From contig JABYQR010000031.1 in NCBI GenBank assembly GCA_022592445.1, forward strand, positions 62,001 through 126,000: 64,000 nt of DNA. The letters are read 5' to 3'. The notes beneath the pieces were generated by a model, which saw only the letters and a program-made list of their open reading frames with translations, searched no databases and was not told where the DNA came from. Origin of the DNA: Cytidiella melzeri (lineage: Eukaryota > Basidiomycota > Agaricomycetes > Polyporales > Irpicaceae). The translations under genes were made by a program, and so were the position numbers. This document shows positions 1 to 13,638 of the stretch, piece by piece; the stretch's first letter is position 1, and each line of letters opens with the position of its first letter.

Positions 1-140
1 AACAACAGTCGGACATTTGCGCGATTGCGGGTAGATACGGACTGAGTCATTAGCGCACTAAAAACACAATGGAGAGAGGCGGGAAGAGGCAGAAAGGGGC
101 GGGACAGGGGCGAGAGAGATGACACAAGGGCGGAAAGGGG

Positions 141-260
141 CGGGAAACATAAGGCAACGGCGGGAAACATAAGGCAACGGCTGGAAAGATAACGCAACGG
201 CAGGAAAGATAACGCAACGGCGGAAAAGATAACGCAACGGCGGGAAAGATGGGAAAAGGG
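141..260. repeat. 20-bp tandem repeat, six units
   Basis: Six head-to-tail 20-bp units begin at 141, 161, 181, 201, 221 and 241. Units 1-2 are identical (core GGGAAACATAAGGCAACGGC) and later units drift to GGAAAGATAACGCAACGG; the last unit is degraded. The unit length is not a multiple of three, so the overlapping reading frames are not coding. The flanking 60-140 and 260-340 are purine-rich with GGGCGGG blocks. Confidence 0.85.
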
Positions 261-653
261 CGGGGACTAGCCTAATACAGCAACTCTCAGGGCGAAGGGT
301 GGAGGGCGGGCCCGACGATGGGGCGCGGGAACGCCCAGACACTGCCTCAGAGGGGAGGCCACGTGAAGACTTCGAAAGGAGGGAGGGATCTCGTAGATCT
401 CAGGAAATTCTCCAAGGGATTCTCTTTCTGCGGGACGGATAGGTGGGAAGGCGAACGTCTGGTGAATTTGGTGTGAGGCGCGTACCGGTTGCGCGTGACG
501 CGAATCAAGGCTTTTTCGACCTTATTAGCGCCCAATCTTGTTAACGCTGCGCGCATTGACGCGGACTTCAACAATCCTCGCGGCCCCATAGGACGAACGA
601 ACGCCTTTGCGCGGCACCTCGAGACTCTAGACCATGGAGCTATTGCAGCAAAA

Positions 654-1232
654 ATGGTTCAAATTATCGACTTCATGGCCAGCCTCCAGATGGACACCGC
701 CACTTTCTTGCATTATCTCCGCTGGAACCTCGAGATACCCGGGTGCATGGTGCACAAGCAGTCGGTCATAAGGTGAGTAGACTTGCGAGATAATGAAGTA
801 GATGTGTGCTCACTCACATCAAGATACGCTCGAACCGCGCTGATGCGCTGCACGCAATTACCAGGTATCTTAAAACACTGGCACAAGTCGCCATCTCTGC
901 ACAATAAGGGTGTTAGCACTCGTGGAGCTAATATTGCTTTGCTCAGTTCTCATGCTACTCACTCAAAACATGCATTAAATAAAAGCTATGTACTGCAGCT
1001 ACCTACGGAAATGCTGAACAGAGAAAATCATGAACGGGTAGTGAGTTTCCTTTCGGGCCACGCTGTGTCAGGCGTGCGGTCTCTTTGTCTTTTTAAAACT
1101 CCGCAAGCCTGGAAAAGGAAGGAGCGCGCCGACTTCCGAATCGTCTGGTTCGAGACTAGATTGTCGTCACCCTCAGAGCTTTGCTCGTTTCGAAACCAGA
1201 ATGTGAAACAACACCTCACAGAAAACCCTTGA
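654..1232 (+). CDS. N-terminal remnant of a multicopy Agaricomycete gene family (uncertain)
   Basis: An open frame starting at ATG 654 (the frame is open further upstream) runs to a GTGAGTAG donor at 773; a 51-nt intron ends at AG 823, and the frame continues in phase to TGA 1232. The joined peptide contains ARTALMRCTQLPGILKHWHK and SPSLHNKGVSTRGANIA. From memory, this arrangement (short helical N-terminus, RTxLM, LPxIL.HWHKpP..HNKG) resembles the N-terminus of a transposon-like hypothetical family abundant in mushroom genomes, often with a C-terminal DUF6589-type region. No such C-terminal region follows; TOM1 ends only 384 bp downstream on the other strand. The last ~50 codons look noncoding. 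I read it as a truncated copy. Its function is unknown. Confidence 0.35.
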
Positions 1233-1615
1233 GCGGTGCAAGTGGAAGCACCACTGATCGGAAACCTGATGATTCTGGTAAATTGACCATGAAACCAATG
1301 ATGACAACGACATCGGAGGATAGGAGCAACAGGCGAAGGAGGGAGGCGTGTGTTGCACCGGCTCGCACAGCTCATCCAACAATACACGATAAACCCCTGT
1401 CCAAGACTCGAGTTTCACAAAGACCCGGTAGCAAATTGGACAGCTTACATACTGGACTGGAGCTAGTCCACGGCCTTCGAAAGAAACTGGACCGTCCGTT
1501 GACAAGTGACAAGAAAATATGCGGAGCTATGATGCGTGTTGTAAGTAAGTACATGGGTGCGATGCTTCTACATGATGATTCGTTTTCGTTTCGTTTGAAG
1601 CCTGTGGTGTGCCAA

Positions 1616-4600
1616 TTATGCAAATCCGAAGCCCTCTCCACCCTCGTGAATGGCGAGCAAAACTTGTTGCCTGAGCATCTCGTAGGAAGAATACTGAGGA
1701 AGGTCGATCTGGTTGAAACCTGTTTACGTCCCGTTAACAACAAACATATCAAATGCAAAGATGTAAATTGGATTGCGTACAAGTGTGTGCCTGAGGAAGA
1801 CGGTCAACCTCTCCATATGCCCGATGGATGGAGAATCGCTGAGTGCCCTGAACGCCTTGCAGGTCCACAAAGCCGCCGAGCGGAACGCGGGATGTACCGG
1901 TGGCAAAACTGAGTACTTTGGCTCGCTCTTCTCGGTTGAAGGACTTGAGAGCTCTCCAAAACCATACGATGGCAGGATCGGAGCTCGTGTACCCGTTGTA
2001 CTCGGTCGCGGCTCGCCATTCGTCTACGTCAATGTCAGGTGTGCCGGAAATCAACAACTCCAGCTCCTTTTCGTCGAACTGGATGTTCCTTCGTCAGCGC
2101 ATATATTGTACAAGGCAGTGACAACACTCACGATGGTGATGAGCTCCTTCGGGATGATCTCGTAAAACCCACCGAGAAGCGCCTCAATCTGGTCCTTAAT
2201 CGACGAGTATAACCGCCATTGAGCAGAAAGCTGAACAAACTCGCGCTTGTTCTCCTGTGTGACGGGCGATGTCGCACCGTTTTCTTTCAGCTCCACCAGT
2301 TTTGTGACACCGAACTGTGTGCGATTCCTTGTGAGTTTTTCACAAGCAAAAACAAAGGATTACCCACCTCGTCTGCCTCAACGCTGAAGGTAAGCTCCAA
2401 TAGACTGGGGTCATTCTCGAGGATCCAGCAAAGCGACTTGTAGTACTCAGGGTCGACCCATTCCACGTCTCGATAATCAACAGGCTTGCCAAGAATCTGT
2501 CTGTACAGGCTGCGCGCGAAGTAGGCGTCTAGTAGACGGCCGTCGTAGATGGCTTTTCCGATGATTCGACCCACAAACTTGAAGAACGACAGATGTTCGG
2601 GGTTGATCGATGACGCTTTATTCGGTTGGTATGTGAGTTTGTCCGCGGCGCATGGCTGGAAAAGACAGTAGTCGGGGTTAAACATTTGTCTGGCAAGGAT
2701 TTGGAACCATTCTCGAGTAACGCCTCCGGCATCAACTCCCTCCTCGTGGTAGAAGCGTACACTGAGCTTGCCATATTTGATTTGCTCCCCTGTCTTGCGC
2801 TGTAGATACTGATAGCTGTCCTCAAAGACACGATTTCGGCGGACATTCAACTGCAGTGTACTGTAGTGCTCTCGCGTGGCTGGTCGTCGGTGTAGCTGTT
2901 GGTTAAAGTAGTTTCGCTTGTTGTCGAAGTCCAGTACTCTGGCGTTGTTGACAAGAAGAGAGAAGGACCCGCTCATGAGGGATGGGTTATTTCTGACCAT
3001 CAGGTTCAACACCTTTCTGTGTGCATCGGTGAATGTCACGAAAAGATCCTCCATCGATTCGCGAGTCGTCGTAGGTGTCTTGGGCGACGCTGATGCCCTG
3101 AGGGATCGGGCCACGGCATTGCTGCTAGTCCTGGGGCCCACGTACTTGCAAACCACCATGAGCGACTCGATAAGCGGCAAGAGAACAGTGGCGACGTGTT
3201 CCAACTCTTGCTTTTCTTCTATAATAGCAAGACAGTCGCCTAGACGACGCCACAGAGCTGTGAAACGGAACCCTTCGTAGATACTCTGGACTTTCTCGAC
3301 ATCTTTGTCCGGCGTCTCAGTGGAGGAAACTGTGGATTTCGGAGAGCACATGTAGTCGATGGTCTTCAAGACTCTCAGCAGCTTGGCTTGGTCGGACGAT
3401 GCAGGGGAGAACTTGGATGCGATCGCAATAGTTACGTCGTCGTCTCGAGAATCGTGCAGTGCTGCCGCGAGATCGTCCAAAGCATTGAACAAGTGCTGCC
3501 CAGATTCTTGTGCGCGACTGCAAAGCTCCTGAGCAATCACATCGCGCGCGCCCGGAATGAACGAAAGATGCTGAATGAGGGAAAGAGTGTGCGAGAAAGC
3601 CCGACCAGAGCATTCCCCTGCAGTAAGGATATTGACAACGAGGCGTAGAACTGGCGCAGGAATAGCTGGTGGCTGAGACACAACAACTTTCTCCTGAGAC
3701 GATGGCTGCGAAGAAGCTTGTTGGTGCGGGGCCGTAGCTTCTGAAGAATCAGCAGCTGTGAGCACTTTTATCAGCGCTGGTGGTCAAGAACGAAGACGAT
3801 CACATACCTGATACCACTGCAAGCGGTGGTTGAACTGGAGGAATGTCGGCTGCAATGGGAGGCTGGACAGGGGCCGTGGCAGATGCGTCTGTCGACTGAC
3901 CAGCAGAAGCTCCGGTATCTTGTGTTGAGGTTGAGGGCTGAGCGATGGTATCCTTTGCTTTTGAATCTTTTAAGCCTGCTAGTGGTTTGGTAACGAGAGC
4001 GAGGAGCCCAACAATAGCTTCCATGAGTGTCGGTGTCCGCAGAAGGGCCTGTCGATCCAGCTGACCAAGTAACAACACGATCGGATAATACGTCTGGGCG
4101 ATCTGCTTTTCCTTACCCTTTCCTTTCTTCGAAGTTGTGCGCCTCAAGCTAGCCGGCAGTTCCTGCTCAGTAAGGAAGAAAACGGAAGACACTTCGTTAT
4201 GTCCTGTCACAAAGGCAAGAGCGTCCAGACAGCGCTGAGCAACCAACTCGGGGACCACTTCTATTTGCGAGAGAGGTGTCTTCCCAGCCGAACGAGGTGT
4301 CGCTTGTATTGAGGAGGGCTTTGAGTTGCGGAAAGACATCTGGGAAAAACTCTTGTCGATTGAAGATAGGTCGCCTGTGCCATCGTGGAGAATACTGAGG
4401 AGTAGGTTGAAGATGTCTGTGCGCGTACGGGAATTTTCGGATAGATTCACAAGGACCTTTGAAAGGATGTTCTTGCGAAGCACTTGAGGGAAAAAGAGGA
4501 GTCTAATGAGAACAGCAATGGCCTGCTTGTCCAACAGTTGTATTGCATCGCGTGAGAGAGTAGGCTTTACGGTGGTCGGCGTTGCTTGTGGTTGGGACCG

Positions 4601-7600
4601 ACGTGTAGCAGCCGCGTCAGCCTGGTTGCGGGCCCTACCATCATGTTGCATATCGCGATATATACCGGCTTCAGCGAGCATGTGAGGGGGTAGATTCTGG
4701 ATGAATACATCTTCTGAGTCCATAAGGACAACCTGGCGCAGCTGAGGGTCGAGGCTCGCGATGAAATCTGCTGCATCCATATCTGCAGGCACCGCAGGAA
4801 CATTCACAGGGGCTGCAGGGTTGCGCTCAGTACCTCTGCGAGCTCGTTCCAAGTTCTCTTGTTGAATGATTTCGGCGCGCAGCTCCGGAGGTAATGCATC
4901 AAGGAATTCCGGGCTAATTTGCGAATCAGTAGGACGTTCGACTCGAGCTGCACGCTGATCTCGAATGTGCTGGTTGAGAACCTCCTCTCGCATATCGTCA
5001 GGAAGAGCTTCTAGGAACGTCGGGTCAATACCTGTGTCGGTGATATCAACTGGATTTCCGTGTATGGTGACCGTGATTCGCTCGGTGACGTTGGAAGGAC
5101 CGGCATCTGAAGCGGGTTGCTCTTCGTTTGGTGACACCGTTTCGCCATCCCTGGCGCTTTCTGCAGTCACATCCGCCATCTCTGTATCTGTATCTGCGAT
5201 TCGTTCAGCAGGCGGTGGTCCAACAACCGTCTCTGCCTCTGCAGCTGCACGATCCTGCTCAACGCGGATCTTCTCCGCCTCCTCTCGCTCCTGCTGCTCC
5301 CGTTCCTCGCGAAGTCGCTTCGCCTCCTCTTCTTCCGCTTTAGACTGCGCTTCCCGCCGCTTCTCCGCATCTCTTCGTTCATCTTCCTGCGCCTGCTTGT
5401 AAGTCTTAATGGCTGCAGGAAGGAGCTCCAACGCTAGGTGGTTTGCAAGCTTAGATGCGCGGCTTTGCTCGAATCGACCATGCAAAGTCTTGGCTTCCTC
5501 GGTCCATCGATCTAAGGTAAGTAGTGGTTCAAATCCGCGCATGTCAGAACGAACGTCGCCCGACCGTGGTCCTCGATCGACCCGTATGTGCGCAGAGATG
5601 CCAGGTCTGACGTTACGAGTTAATTGCGGTATGAAGCCACCAGGAGGAACATCTATTCGGAATGTCTCGGCACCCGGTACTCCTCCTCTGCCGGTAAAAA
5701 TATGCTGGAATAACTGCACGGCACCTTCCCCAATAACATGTTCAATGCTTTGTAGTAGATCTTGGGGGAATCCTGCCATGATACTGCGAGGCAATCTACG
5801 AGTAGAACGCGACTGGGAGCCGTTTCCTGCAGCGGCAGACGCAGGATCATGCAACAACGGATGTACTGCTCCTTCTGGTGCTGTAGCCGGGCCATTCCGT
5901 GTACGCGCAAAGATATTTATCTCATCATCAGCTAACGCAAACCCATTAGCTTAACAAGCAATCGCTTCATTAGAAAATGAGGTATTACCATTTCCACGAC
6001 GACGAGCCGAGCGCGGCGGCCCTTGCCAAAACATTTGCGGCACATCCCGCGTAATCCCGTCGGGTGCTCCACCGAACACATTTGCAAAACCTGATCCAAG
6101 AGCGAGCAGGTCTGCAGTAGCAGGAGGTGGGATTTCATCTGGGACAAACACATCCAAGTCATCCTGGTATCTGTAGAAAGATTTCAGTAACATTATCACT
6201 AACAGCTGGAGCGTGATCCATACTCGTCTGCTTCTGACATATCCCCTTCCTCTTCCGCATGGATTACAGGTATCTCTGAACAATTATATGGTCATTGCTG
6301 GTCAGCACAAATGTGACTATGCTTACCATCTCCATCCTCTCCGTCCATCTCTTCTCCGTGATCGTCAACAACGCCAGGCGCTACGGCAACCTCCTACCAA
6401 AGGATCAGCAAAGAAGGAAAATCGTACAGAAGTGCAAACGGACCTGCCACAGCACATCTCCTTCACCACCATCGTCTTCATCTTCGTCTTCTTCTCGTTC
6501 TTCGCCTTCATCCTCATGGTCATCGTCATTCTGAACTAAATCTTCCTCCTCATCTTCATCATGCCAGCCCTCTTCAGACTCTCCAGTCTCGTTCTCCAAA
6601 TCCTCCTCCATCTCCACCACGTCTTCTTCGTCAGTATTAGAAGAATCCTGACTCTCATTATCATAGTCCATTTCAGCATCTGCCTCCTCTTCATCGCCAT
6701 CTTCATCCATCTCGTCGTTAGGGTCGAAATTAACGTCTTCCATCTCCTATGTAGCGGGCCGCATTAACACAGGTGAAACCACTGCCCAAATCATAATTAC
6801 TTACGCCACCGTACCTACGTACGATCATTAGTCAAGGTTCTTTATACCACTGTATTGTACGTACATCCCCAGAGAAGAATTGCGGTATAGATCAGGTGTC
6901 TCCTCGCGTTCAGCATCTTCAAGGTCGTCTTCATCCTCTGAATTGTTGGAATCAATATCTTCAGGCTCCTGGAGCGCAGAGTCCTTGTTCTTATCAGAGA
7001 CGCGGCTCATCCTGATCGCTACCTTCGTCCTGGTAAGATATCATTAGTACGTCTCCGTCTCGTGCACACAATGAGGCGACCTTACAAATATTCAAGCGGC
7101 CGCAGGATACCAGTTACAACGCCTCGGATATTAGGAAAGTTGGGGTCAACTTCCGCAAGTGCGTTTGTAAGCGTTACCACAAAGTTCTTCTCCAACATCA
7201 CTTTGGAAATATGTGTAGGCGATTCATCATTGGCTTTTCTTAGTCCAGCATTGCAGCGAACGGTAAGCAGACGATAGCACAGATCGGCCAAAGCAAGTAG
7301 GCGACTATAGTGGGCTTCACCAGTTGCTGACGTAGGAGGGTCCTTCATCGCCCTGTTTATCGCCTCGAGCACGAACCTTCGCACGGAAGCGCGTTCTGCT
7401 GGCACGTCCTTGATCTCCGTGGGTGCAACATCGACGCACAAAGCGACCACTACAGACATAGCCCAATTGCACAGCATGATTTGCTGCTTTGCTTCGGGGG
7501 GCGGTGACGGATTGATGGTTCCGAAAGACATCAGCTCTGTTATGAGGAACTGCAGAGCGGCTGTCCGATGCTTCATACCAGACTCCTTGGCGGGAGTGTG

Positions 7601-10600
7601 CAGTCGCTTTTTCGGCGAATACGAGAGGAACGCGACCTTGCAAGAATCATACGAGAAGAGCAATTCGGTAAGACATTGCATGATGAAGCACGGGTAAGCG
7701 TGGGTAGATGATGGTTTTGACGAAGGCCCAGCGGGATTAGACGTTGTGCCGGCCAAAGAAGTACCGGTACCCTCTGCTGGAGTAGTAGCAAGCAAAGGCA
7801 TGATTGCGGCGTCTTGCGGGTCTCCCTTGACCGCCTTTATGAGCTCTCCGATGAGGAAATGGATTAGGGTGTCCAACGGATCAGAAGGTACACCTGAGTG
7901 GATCGAGATAGTCTGATCCACCTGCATGTCCACATTATTGTCCTCAGCGACGGCGGTCCCTTCTGGCTCCTTTTGGCTTGTCTTGAGGCTGATAGTCTTG
8001 ATGTGGCTATAAGGCGTCGAGAGTTGACATAGTTCACCTGCTGTCTGTATGAACGTCACAGGGTCACGTAAAGCCAATGCACTACAACTGCGTGTAAAGG
8101 AACCTATATCAGCACCACGATTACGAGGATGCGTGAAGAAGGCCTTGATTTCTTGGCGCATGATCCGCTGACGGGTTTCGGAATCCTCCACTACGTGCCG
8201 AAGAATTGCAGCGATGTACGGGTGGGTGGCGTTGGTTTCTGAAGAAGAGGATGACGTCTTCAGAAGTTTGAACAGCAGCGTCACGCCATCCTTCTTGACA
8301 AACTCAACCGCCACAATATGGTTGCGAGTGAGAAGCACAAAGAGTCGTAGGGCCGCCAACAGTTCATCTTGCGGAAGGCTCGGCATGGAGATGAGACGTA
8401 GGCAGAAGTCGCATACGCGAGAGCGAGCCTCTGAGTGCGGAGGACCTGTGAATAATTGCTTCTCTGGTATGGGCTCATCCTCTTTCGGTAGCGTGATCGA
8501 TCGCGGTTCCTCCCCTAGCGTCAGCAAGGCCTCAGTGACCAGTAGATGAGAAGCCAGCCACTTTGGAATGACGAGTTGTCCGGAATCCATAGGATTAGAG
8601 AGAAGGACGGCCATGAGAACTTCCATCAAGCTCTTCGACTCTGACTCAGAAAGCGAGGCCAAGGGAGAAGTAGGGTCGTTGAGCACCAACGCCAACAAAC
8701 GACATCGTACAGCCATCGGCTGTTCCTGCAGATCGTATGCTGCAGTCGAGAACTTCTTGATATCTTCAATAAGCAAGCGGACACCCTGGTCACGATGGGG
8801 TGTCGAAGATCCCACAAACACTCTCTGGGCATCAAAGACGAGAGATGGATGTTCATCTACCAACGCTAGAGCTCGAACCGCCAGATCGACTTTAAGCGAT
8901 TCACGGGCCAGCTTCAGTTCATTCAGCCATTCCTCTGGAGACTTGATTTCGACGGGCTCCGGAGCAGGCGCAGAGGTCGTATCGCTTGACGATGCTTCTG
9001 GGTCAGGCACGGCACCTTCCGCAGGTTCTAATGGGTTGGCTGGTGCTTCCTCCGCGGGAGCTTCTTCTGCCGGTTCTTCCTCTTGTGGTGCAGGAGGGTC
9101 AGCGAGCGGTAGTGCAAGGGGCTGAGACAGGAGGAACTCCGTAGCAGCATTGACATTGTTATGTGTCCTGACCAACGCTCGTTCTGCAGCTGCACGCGCA
9201 AAACCCATATCCATGAGCTGCGTAATGCGGTTCTCGTCAGCTCCTATGGTCCTGGTAGCGCCGATGGTAGCAGCTGCGTCAGGAACAGGGTCTTTGGCCT
9301 CCTCTTGATCAGTAATGAGAAGCTCCAGAACGATTTGAATAGTCGACTTGCTGACGCTAAGCGGAGCAGACAGTAACCATGGCGCTTCCCAAAGCTCCTT
9401 CACTAAAGACACCACTGCCAGTCTCATACGCACGACGAAGGAGTGTGGCTCGAAGTAATCCACGTCAGTAGGTTTCTTGCTCGGGGTAGACAGCGTAGCA
9501 GTTTGCGGCGAATCCAGCGTGCATTTGACGGTGATGATGGGTAAAAGAAGATGAAGTGCAACCTTCAGGCCGCCGTGTGCAGGAATCAACAACTGAGCAC
9601 TGTTTTCGGACCGCGCCTCGAGGTGAATCGCAGAGACTTCCTTGATCGTCTCCACAAATGTCCGGCAAAGAGCGCAGATAGCTTCCAGTCCAGACTTGCG
9701 AAAGAACGAAAGCATGAGGACCGTATTAACAACTTTGGACTGTGATCGCTCTGACAAGCAAGTCATAATCGTAAGTCGTCCGTCTCAGTTTGGAAAGCGT
9801 AGAACAAACCCTCAATCAACAACACGTTGCACAAGCCCAACATCATCGTGTAGTAGGCGTACAACGACCGCTTGTCCTCTGTGGATTGAATGGTGATAAA
9901 CAAGGCGTACGCTACGAGTGATATAGTTGGCTAACCTGTCGCTCGTGGCTGTAGATGCCTGATGAGCACTTCCGCTAGGACAGCTGATGCCTCTGATATT
10001 TTTTGCTTCTGCGCTTGCTCTGTATTGCGGCGGGTTTGGAATAATCTCGCCACAGCTTTGCAAAGAATCATAAGCTTTGAGGCGTAAAAAGATAATCTCA
10101 ACAGACTTACACTGGAAGAACGGAGCCAATGCGTGTGGGAATTGACTCGCAACATGCTTCAGCGCCTTGATATTGCATTCCTTCGGAAGTTTGTCCTTTG
10201 ACCGAGACTCCGGCTTTGGTGTCGGCGAGGACGACGACTCAGCCCCTTGTGTTCCATTTGCTTCAGAAGAAGAAGCCACGATGGTAGACACGCCATCTGT
10301 GTGGTCTGCAGATGCCAAGTCGGCTTGTAGGCTTCGTGCTCCTTCTGACGCATCAGAGCTCTCATCATTTTTCAGTACGGTGTTCTCCCAAATGCACGAT
10401 CTGTGTAGGCTGCCGAGGGAGAGAAGGACATTGTTGGCGGAGCGACCACAAAGAGCCTGCAAGAGTGTAATTGTAGCACGACCTTGTGCATAACCTGCAG
10501 TTGCGAGGATATCTGACAATAGCATAACTCGCACTTGGAGAGTAACCAGCTTCCGAAATTTCTCGTTGGCCGTGGGCTGATCGGCAGCTGTGGGAGAGAA

Positions 10601-13600
10601 AAGAACGTCAGGTACGAGCATAGCATATAACCCACGCTACATACCACTAGCGTTGGCCAGCTCGAAGAACTTGGACTCTCCTGAACCCTCATCACGAAGA
10701 TCCTTTGTCTCTTCCAGAGAATCGGTTACCATGTTGATAACAAACGTCAAGGTCTCGCTGGTTGCTGCCTCGACCATGGTGCGCACAACCTGCACAAGAG
10801 AATCCGATGCAACACTGTTCGGAAAATCATACGGTATACAGGGCATGGCGGTAAGGCGAGCAATGCGCTGCAAACCGTCCGTATTGGCAACAAAGTCTCG
10901 GCAGTGAGGCACATGTTGAAAATAGCCTTCTAAAAACTGGAGTGCTCGGTTGAGTAGGATAAACAATCAAGCTTGCGAGCACCATACCTTGTTGAATGCA
11001 TCCAAGTATGATACCACCAGATTATCGTGATACTTCAAAGAGTCTTCTGAAGCTTGACTGCCCTCGGTGGCATCTCCAGCCGTGGGCGACGCGATGGCTT
11101 CGGAGCTTGAACCCACAGCCATTTCGATGTCAGCATCAGCACTGGGAGCAAGCGCAGAGGCAGAATGTGCGGCATCGGTTGCCTGCATAATGTACCAATC
11201 TTTGTGCTCGTCCGGTATCACGAAAGCGTTCCCTAACTCCTCGATCTTACCCATAGTCAGCTTGATTGATTCGAGAACAGCATCCTTGAGCGCAGGATGA
11301 TGCCGAATCAGCTCTTCGACTGCTGTGCCAATCATAACCGAATTCTCCTTCTCCTGAAGCACACGCTGATGCTTTTCCGAGGTGAAGATAGCGAAAAGGG
11401 CGGGAATGATATTCGGGCGAGCGGTCAGTTGATCTTGACCAGTTTGGTTGAGACAGAGAGCACCCAGCGCGTTGGGAACCGCTTGTATTACCTGCAAGAC
11501 ATTGAGCTTGTTATGGCACGCACATACACCATGAAAAGTACCTCAATTACGGGCTCAAGCCCCGCCTCAATCACGCTGTAGAAGACTTCTGGGAGGCCTG
11601 CTTCTTGAATAACACCGAGACACGTGGGCTCATTGTGTACGAAGGTGCCCATTATGTTGATAGCTGGATTTATCTGTCAGTAAAGTTCTTCCACCGCTTG
11701 AAATCTGTTTTACCGATGGCGAGGCAGTTGGGACCAAAGACAGTCCTGTTCGCCATGATCTTCTTCGTTGATTTCAGAAGAGATGAGTCTAGGAGGCCAC
11801 GAAGCCCTTCGCTTGTGCCTGAAGATTGCATCATACGGTGCATAGAACGTAAAATGTGTTTGAGCGCAGCTCCTCGATTCACCGAGACTTTACCTTCAAG
11901 GGTCCCGTCAGTAAAGTATAGTAGCCAAGAGAAACGATACGCACCGTGAGGGACTGGTATTTTCGAAGCTGGCTTTTCGCCTCCGTGCTCCTCCAAACCT
12001 AAATCAACTTCATACTGCAACGTTGATCAGGGAACAGTCAAAGAGACAAATTATACAAAAACTGTACCTCAATCCTGCCTACAAGGACGTCAACACCACG
12101 AGCATTGCAGAAAAGTTGGAACGCATTCGTGTAACCATAAAGGACGTTATCGAGTAGTTGCATAGTCTTGGACAACGCGTACAGGCGGTTGGGAAGTCGA
12201 ACATCGATGACCTGGACGAGCAGGGGCACTAAACCAGCACCAACAACCATATTGCCACCAGCGGCGTGCGCAGCGATGTAGGTAACGAAGGACAGCAGAC
12301 TCTCGACGAAGGCTTGAGGCGTGTTCAAGTCTTCCTGTGCGAGCTCGCCTATTGTCTTTCGCAGCAGTGCCATCAGGATTCCGTGATTCACCCCAGCGTT
12401 GACAGCCGTAAGCACGTCCTGGATCTTGTTCCTGTACCGACCTATGGCATCTAGGGCATAGACAGCAGCCGTCTGCACCTGCACATCCACTCCGCGATCA
12501 AGTTGCAAAAGCTCGGCGATATGAATGACGAGATCAGGCTCGTACAAGAAGAGGTTGTTGAAAGCGACTTGTTCAGCATGGGTGTGGCAGAACAAGGCCG
12601 TCGACAGAAGGCGCACCATGACCAGTTTCTCACGGTCTGCCTCATGCGAGCGTGTAAGGGCTTGGGCGGAGCGAATCCGGCATAAAAGTTCGTACTTCTC
12701 GTCGTCGGGGATGCGGAAAGTCTCAATAGTCTCTGCCCATATTTGCATCGTGTCCATCGTCTCCAAAGTCGCCGCGTCTATGTGGACTGAAACAGGACCG
12801 GTCACCTGTGAAGCGTCAACTGACCCTTTCCCTTGCGTTTGAGGAGGAGGTGCGTCGAAAACCTCTTCGTCCAGGCCCTTCGCTTTCTCCTGCTCTTTGT
12901 GGACTTGTGGGCCGTCCTTGCGGTAGAAGGTGAATACAACTTCGCGAGCCTCGTTTGGAAGCGACTCGACTTGGGGTTTTCCGCTTTGACTACATAAAGC
13001 GGTGAGAGGAAGGTCAAAGTCGTGAAGGTTTGGCCAACGTTTGACCAGTGATGAGAGCCTTGATGTGTTAAGGCCGAGGGCATGTGAGACAGCCGGTTGA
13101 GCTGAATACTGCTGCGCCGGTCGCAGCAGCAAATTGAGAGCATGAATGAGGATGTCGAGATCGGACGTGGTCATGAGAGCGTTCAGGCGCTACAGGACCA
13201 TTAGAGATTATGACAGTCGGGCTGGGTGAAAAGCGACTCACGTCGTAAGAGTTATACGTCTTGCGATTGGTGGAATTCTCGAGAAGAAGTCTCTCGAACC
13301 TCAGGATCTCGCTCAGGAGTTGCTTGTGAAAGGGGGAGAACGGAGTCGTTTGCAACTTGTCAACTGCATAATCGCAAATAATGTCCTCCAGAATAGCGTC
13401 GAGCTTGTTCAATACCCTGATCCAGGCGTTCAGGTCAGAGCGAGGCCATTTCCATGCATCGATCTCGGAGAGAACTTGAGGTAGTTCTTCATTCGGCGTA
13501 TCGCCAATTTTGTTCACGAGCTCCGCCACGGGTGCAACCTAGGAGACATACACAGTGAACCTCAAAGGTCGCCGGATGTTACGAGTATGAGTTACGTACC

Positions 13601-13638
13601 AGAGGCACCATGCGCCTCGACTTGTGGATTATTCTCAT
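1616..13638 (-). CDS. TOM1: HECT-type E3 ubiquitin ligase, TOM1/HUWE1 family
   Basis: This is a giant E3 ligase of roughly 3,500 residues in many exons. The start is ATG 13638 (exon [13 protein letters not shown], then an intron, then [19 protein letters not shown]), matching the family N-terminus. Armadillo-like DUF908/DUF913 regions span about 13.5-10 kb. A UBA domain lies near 9,120-9,240 ([19 protein letters not shown]). A very acidic Asp/Glu tract lies at about 6,400-6,740. Two UBM-like repeats of the DUF4414 region lie near 4,850-5,060 ([17 protein letters not shown] and [17 protein letters not shown]). The HECT domain runs from about 2,900 to the TAA at 1616-1618, ending EGGEGFGFA. The catalytic Cys lies in [16 protein letters not shown]; its TGT codon is split by a 61-nt intron (1720-1780). 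The family ubiquitinates nuclear and chromatin substrates and surplus ribosomal proteins. All hallmark domains are present, so the gene looks functional. It is divergent from SUB1. Confidence 0.96.

Noticed and set aside
1181..1912. Plus-strand frame of 243 codons at the TOM1 3' end
   Set aside because: It runs antisense through the HECT C-lobe and the intron in the catalytic Cys codon, both of which are clearly supported on the minus strand.
5409..5954. Long plus-strand frame opposite TOM1 (about 180 codons)
   Set aside because: It lies wholly antisense to the conserved TOM1 coding exons and its peptide is Ser/Arg low-complexity mirrored from the acidic and Glu-rich codons. No family resemblance.
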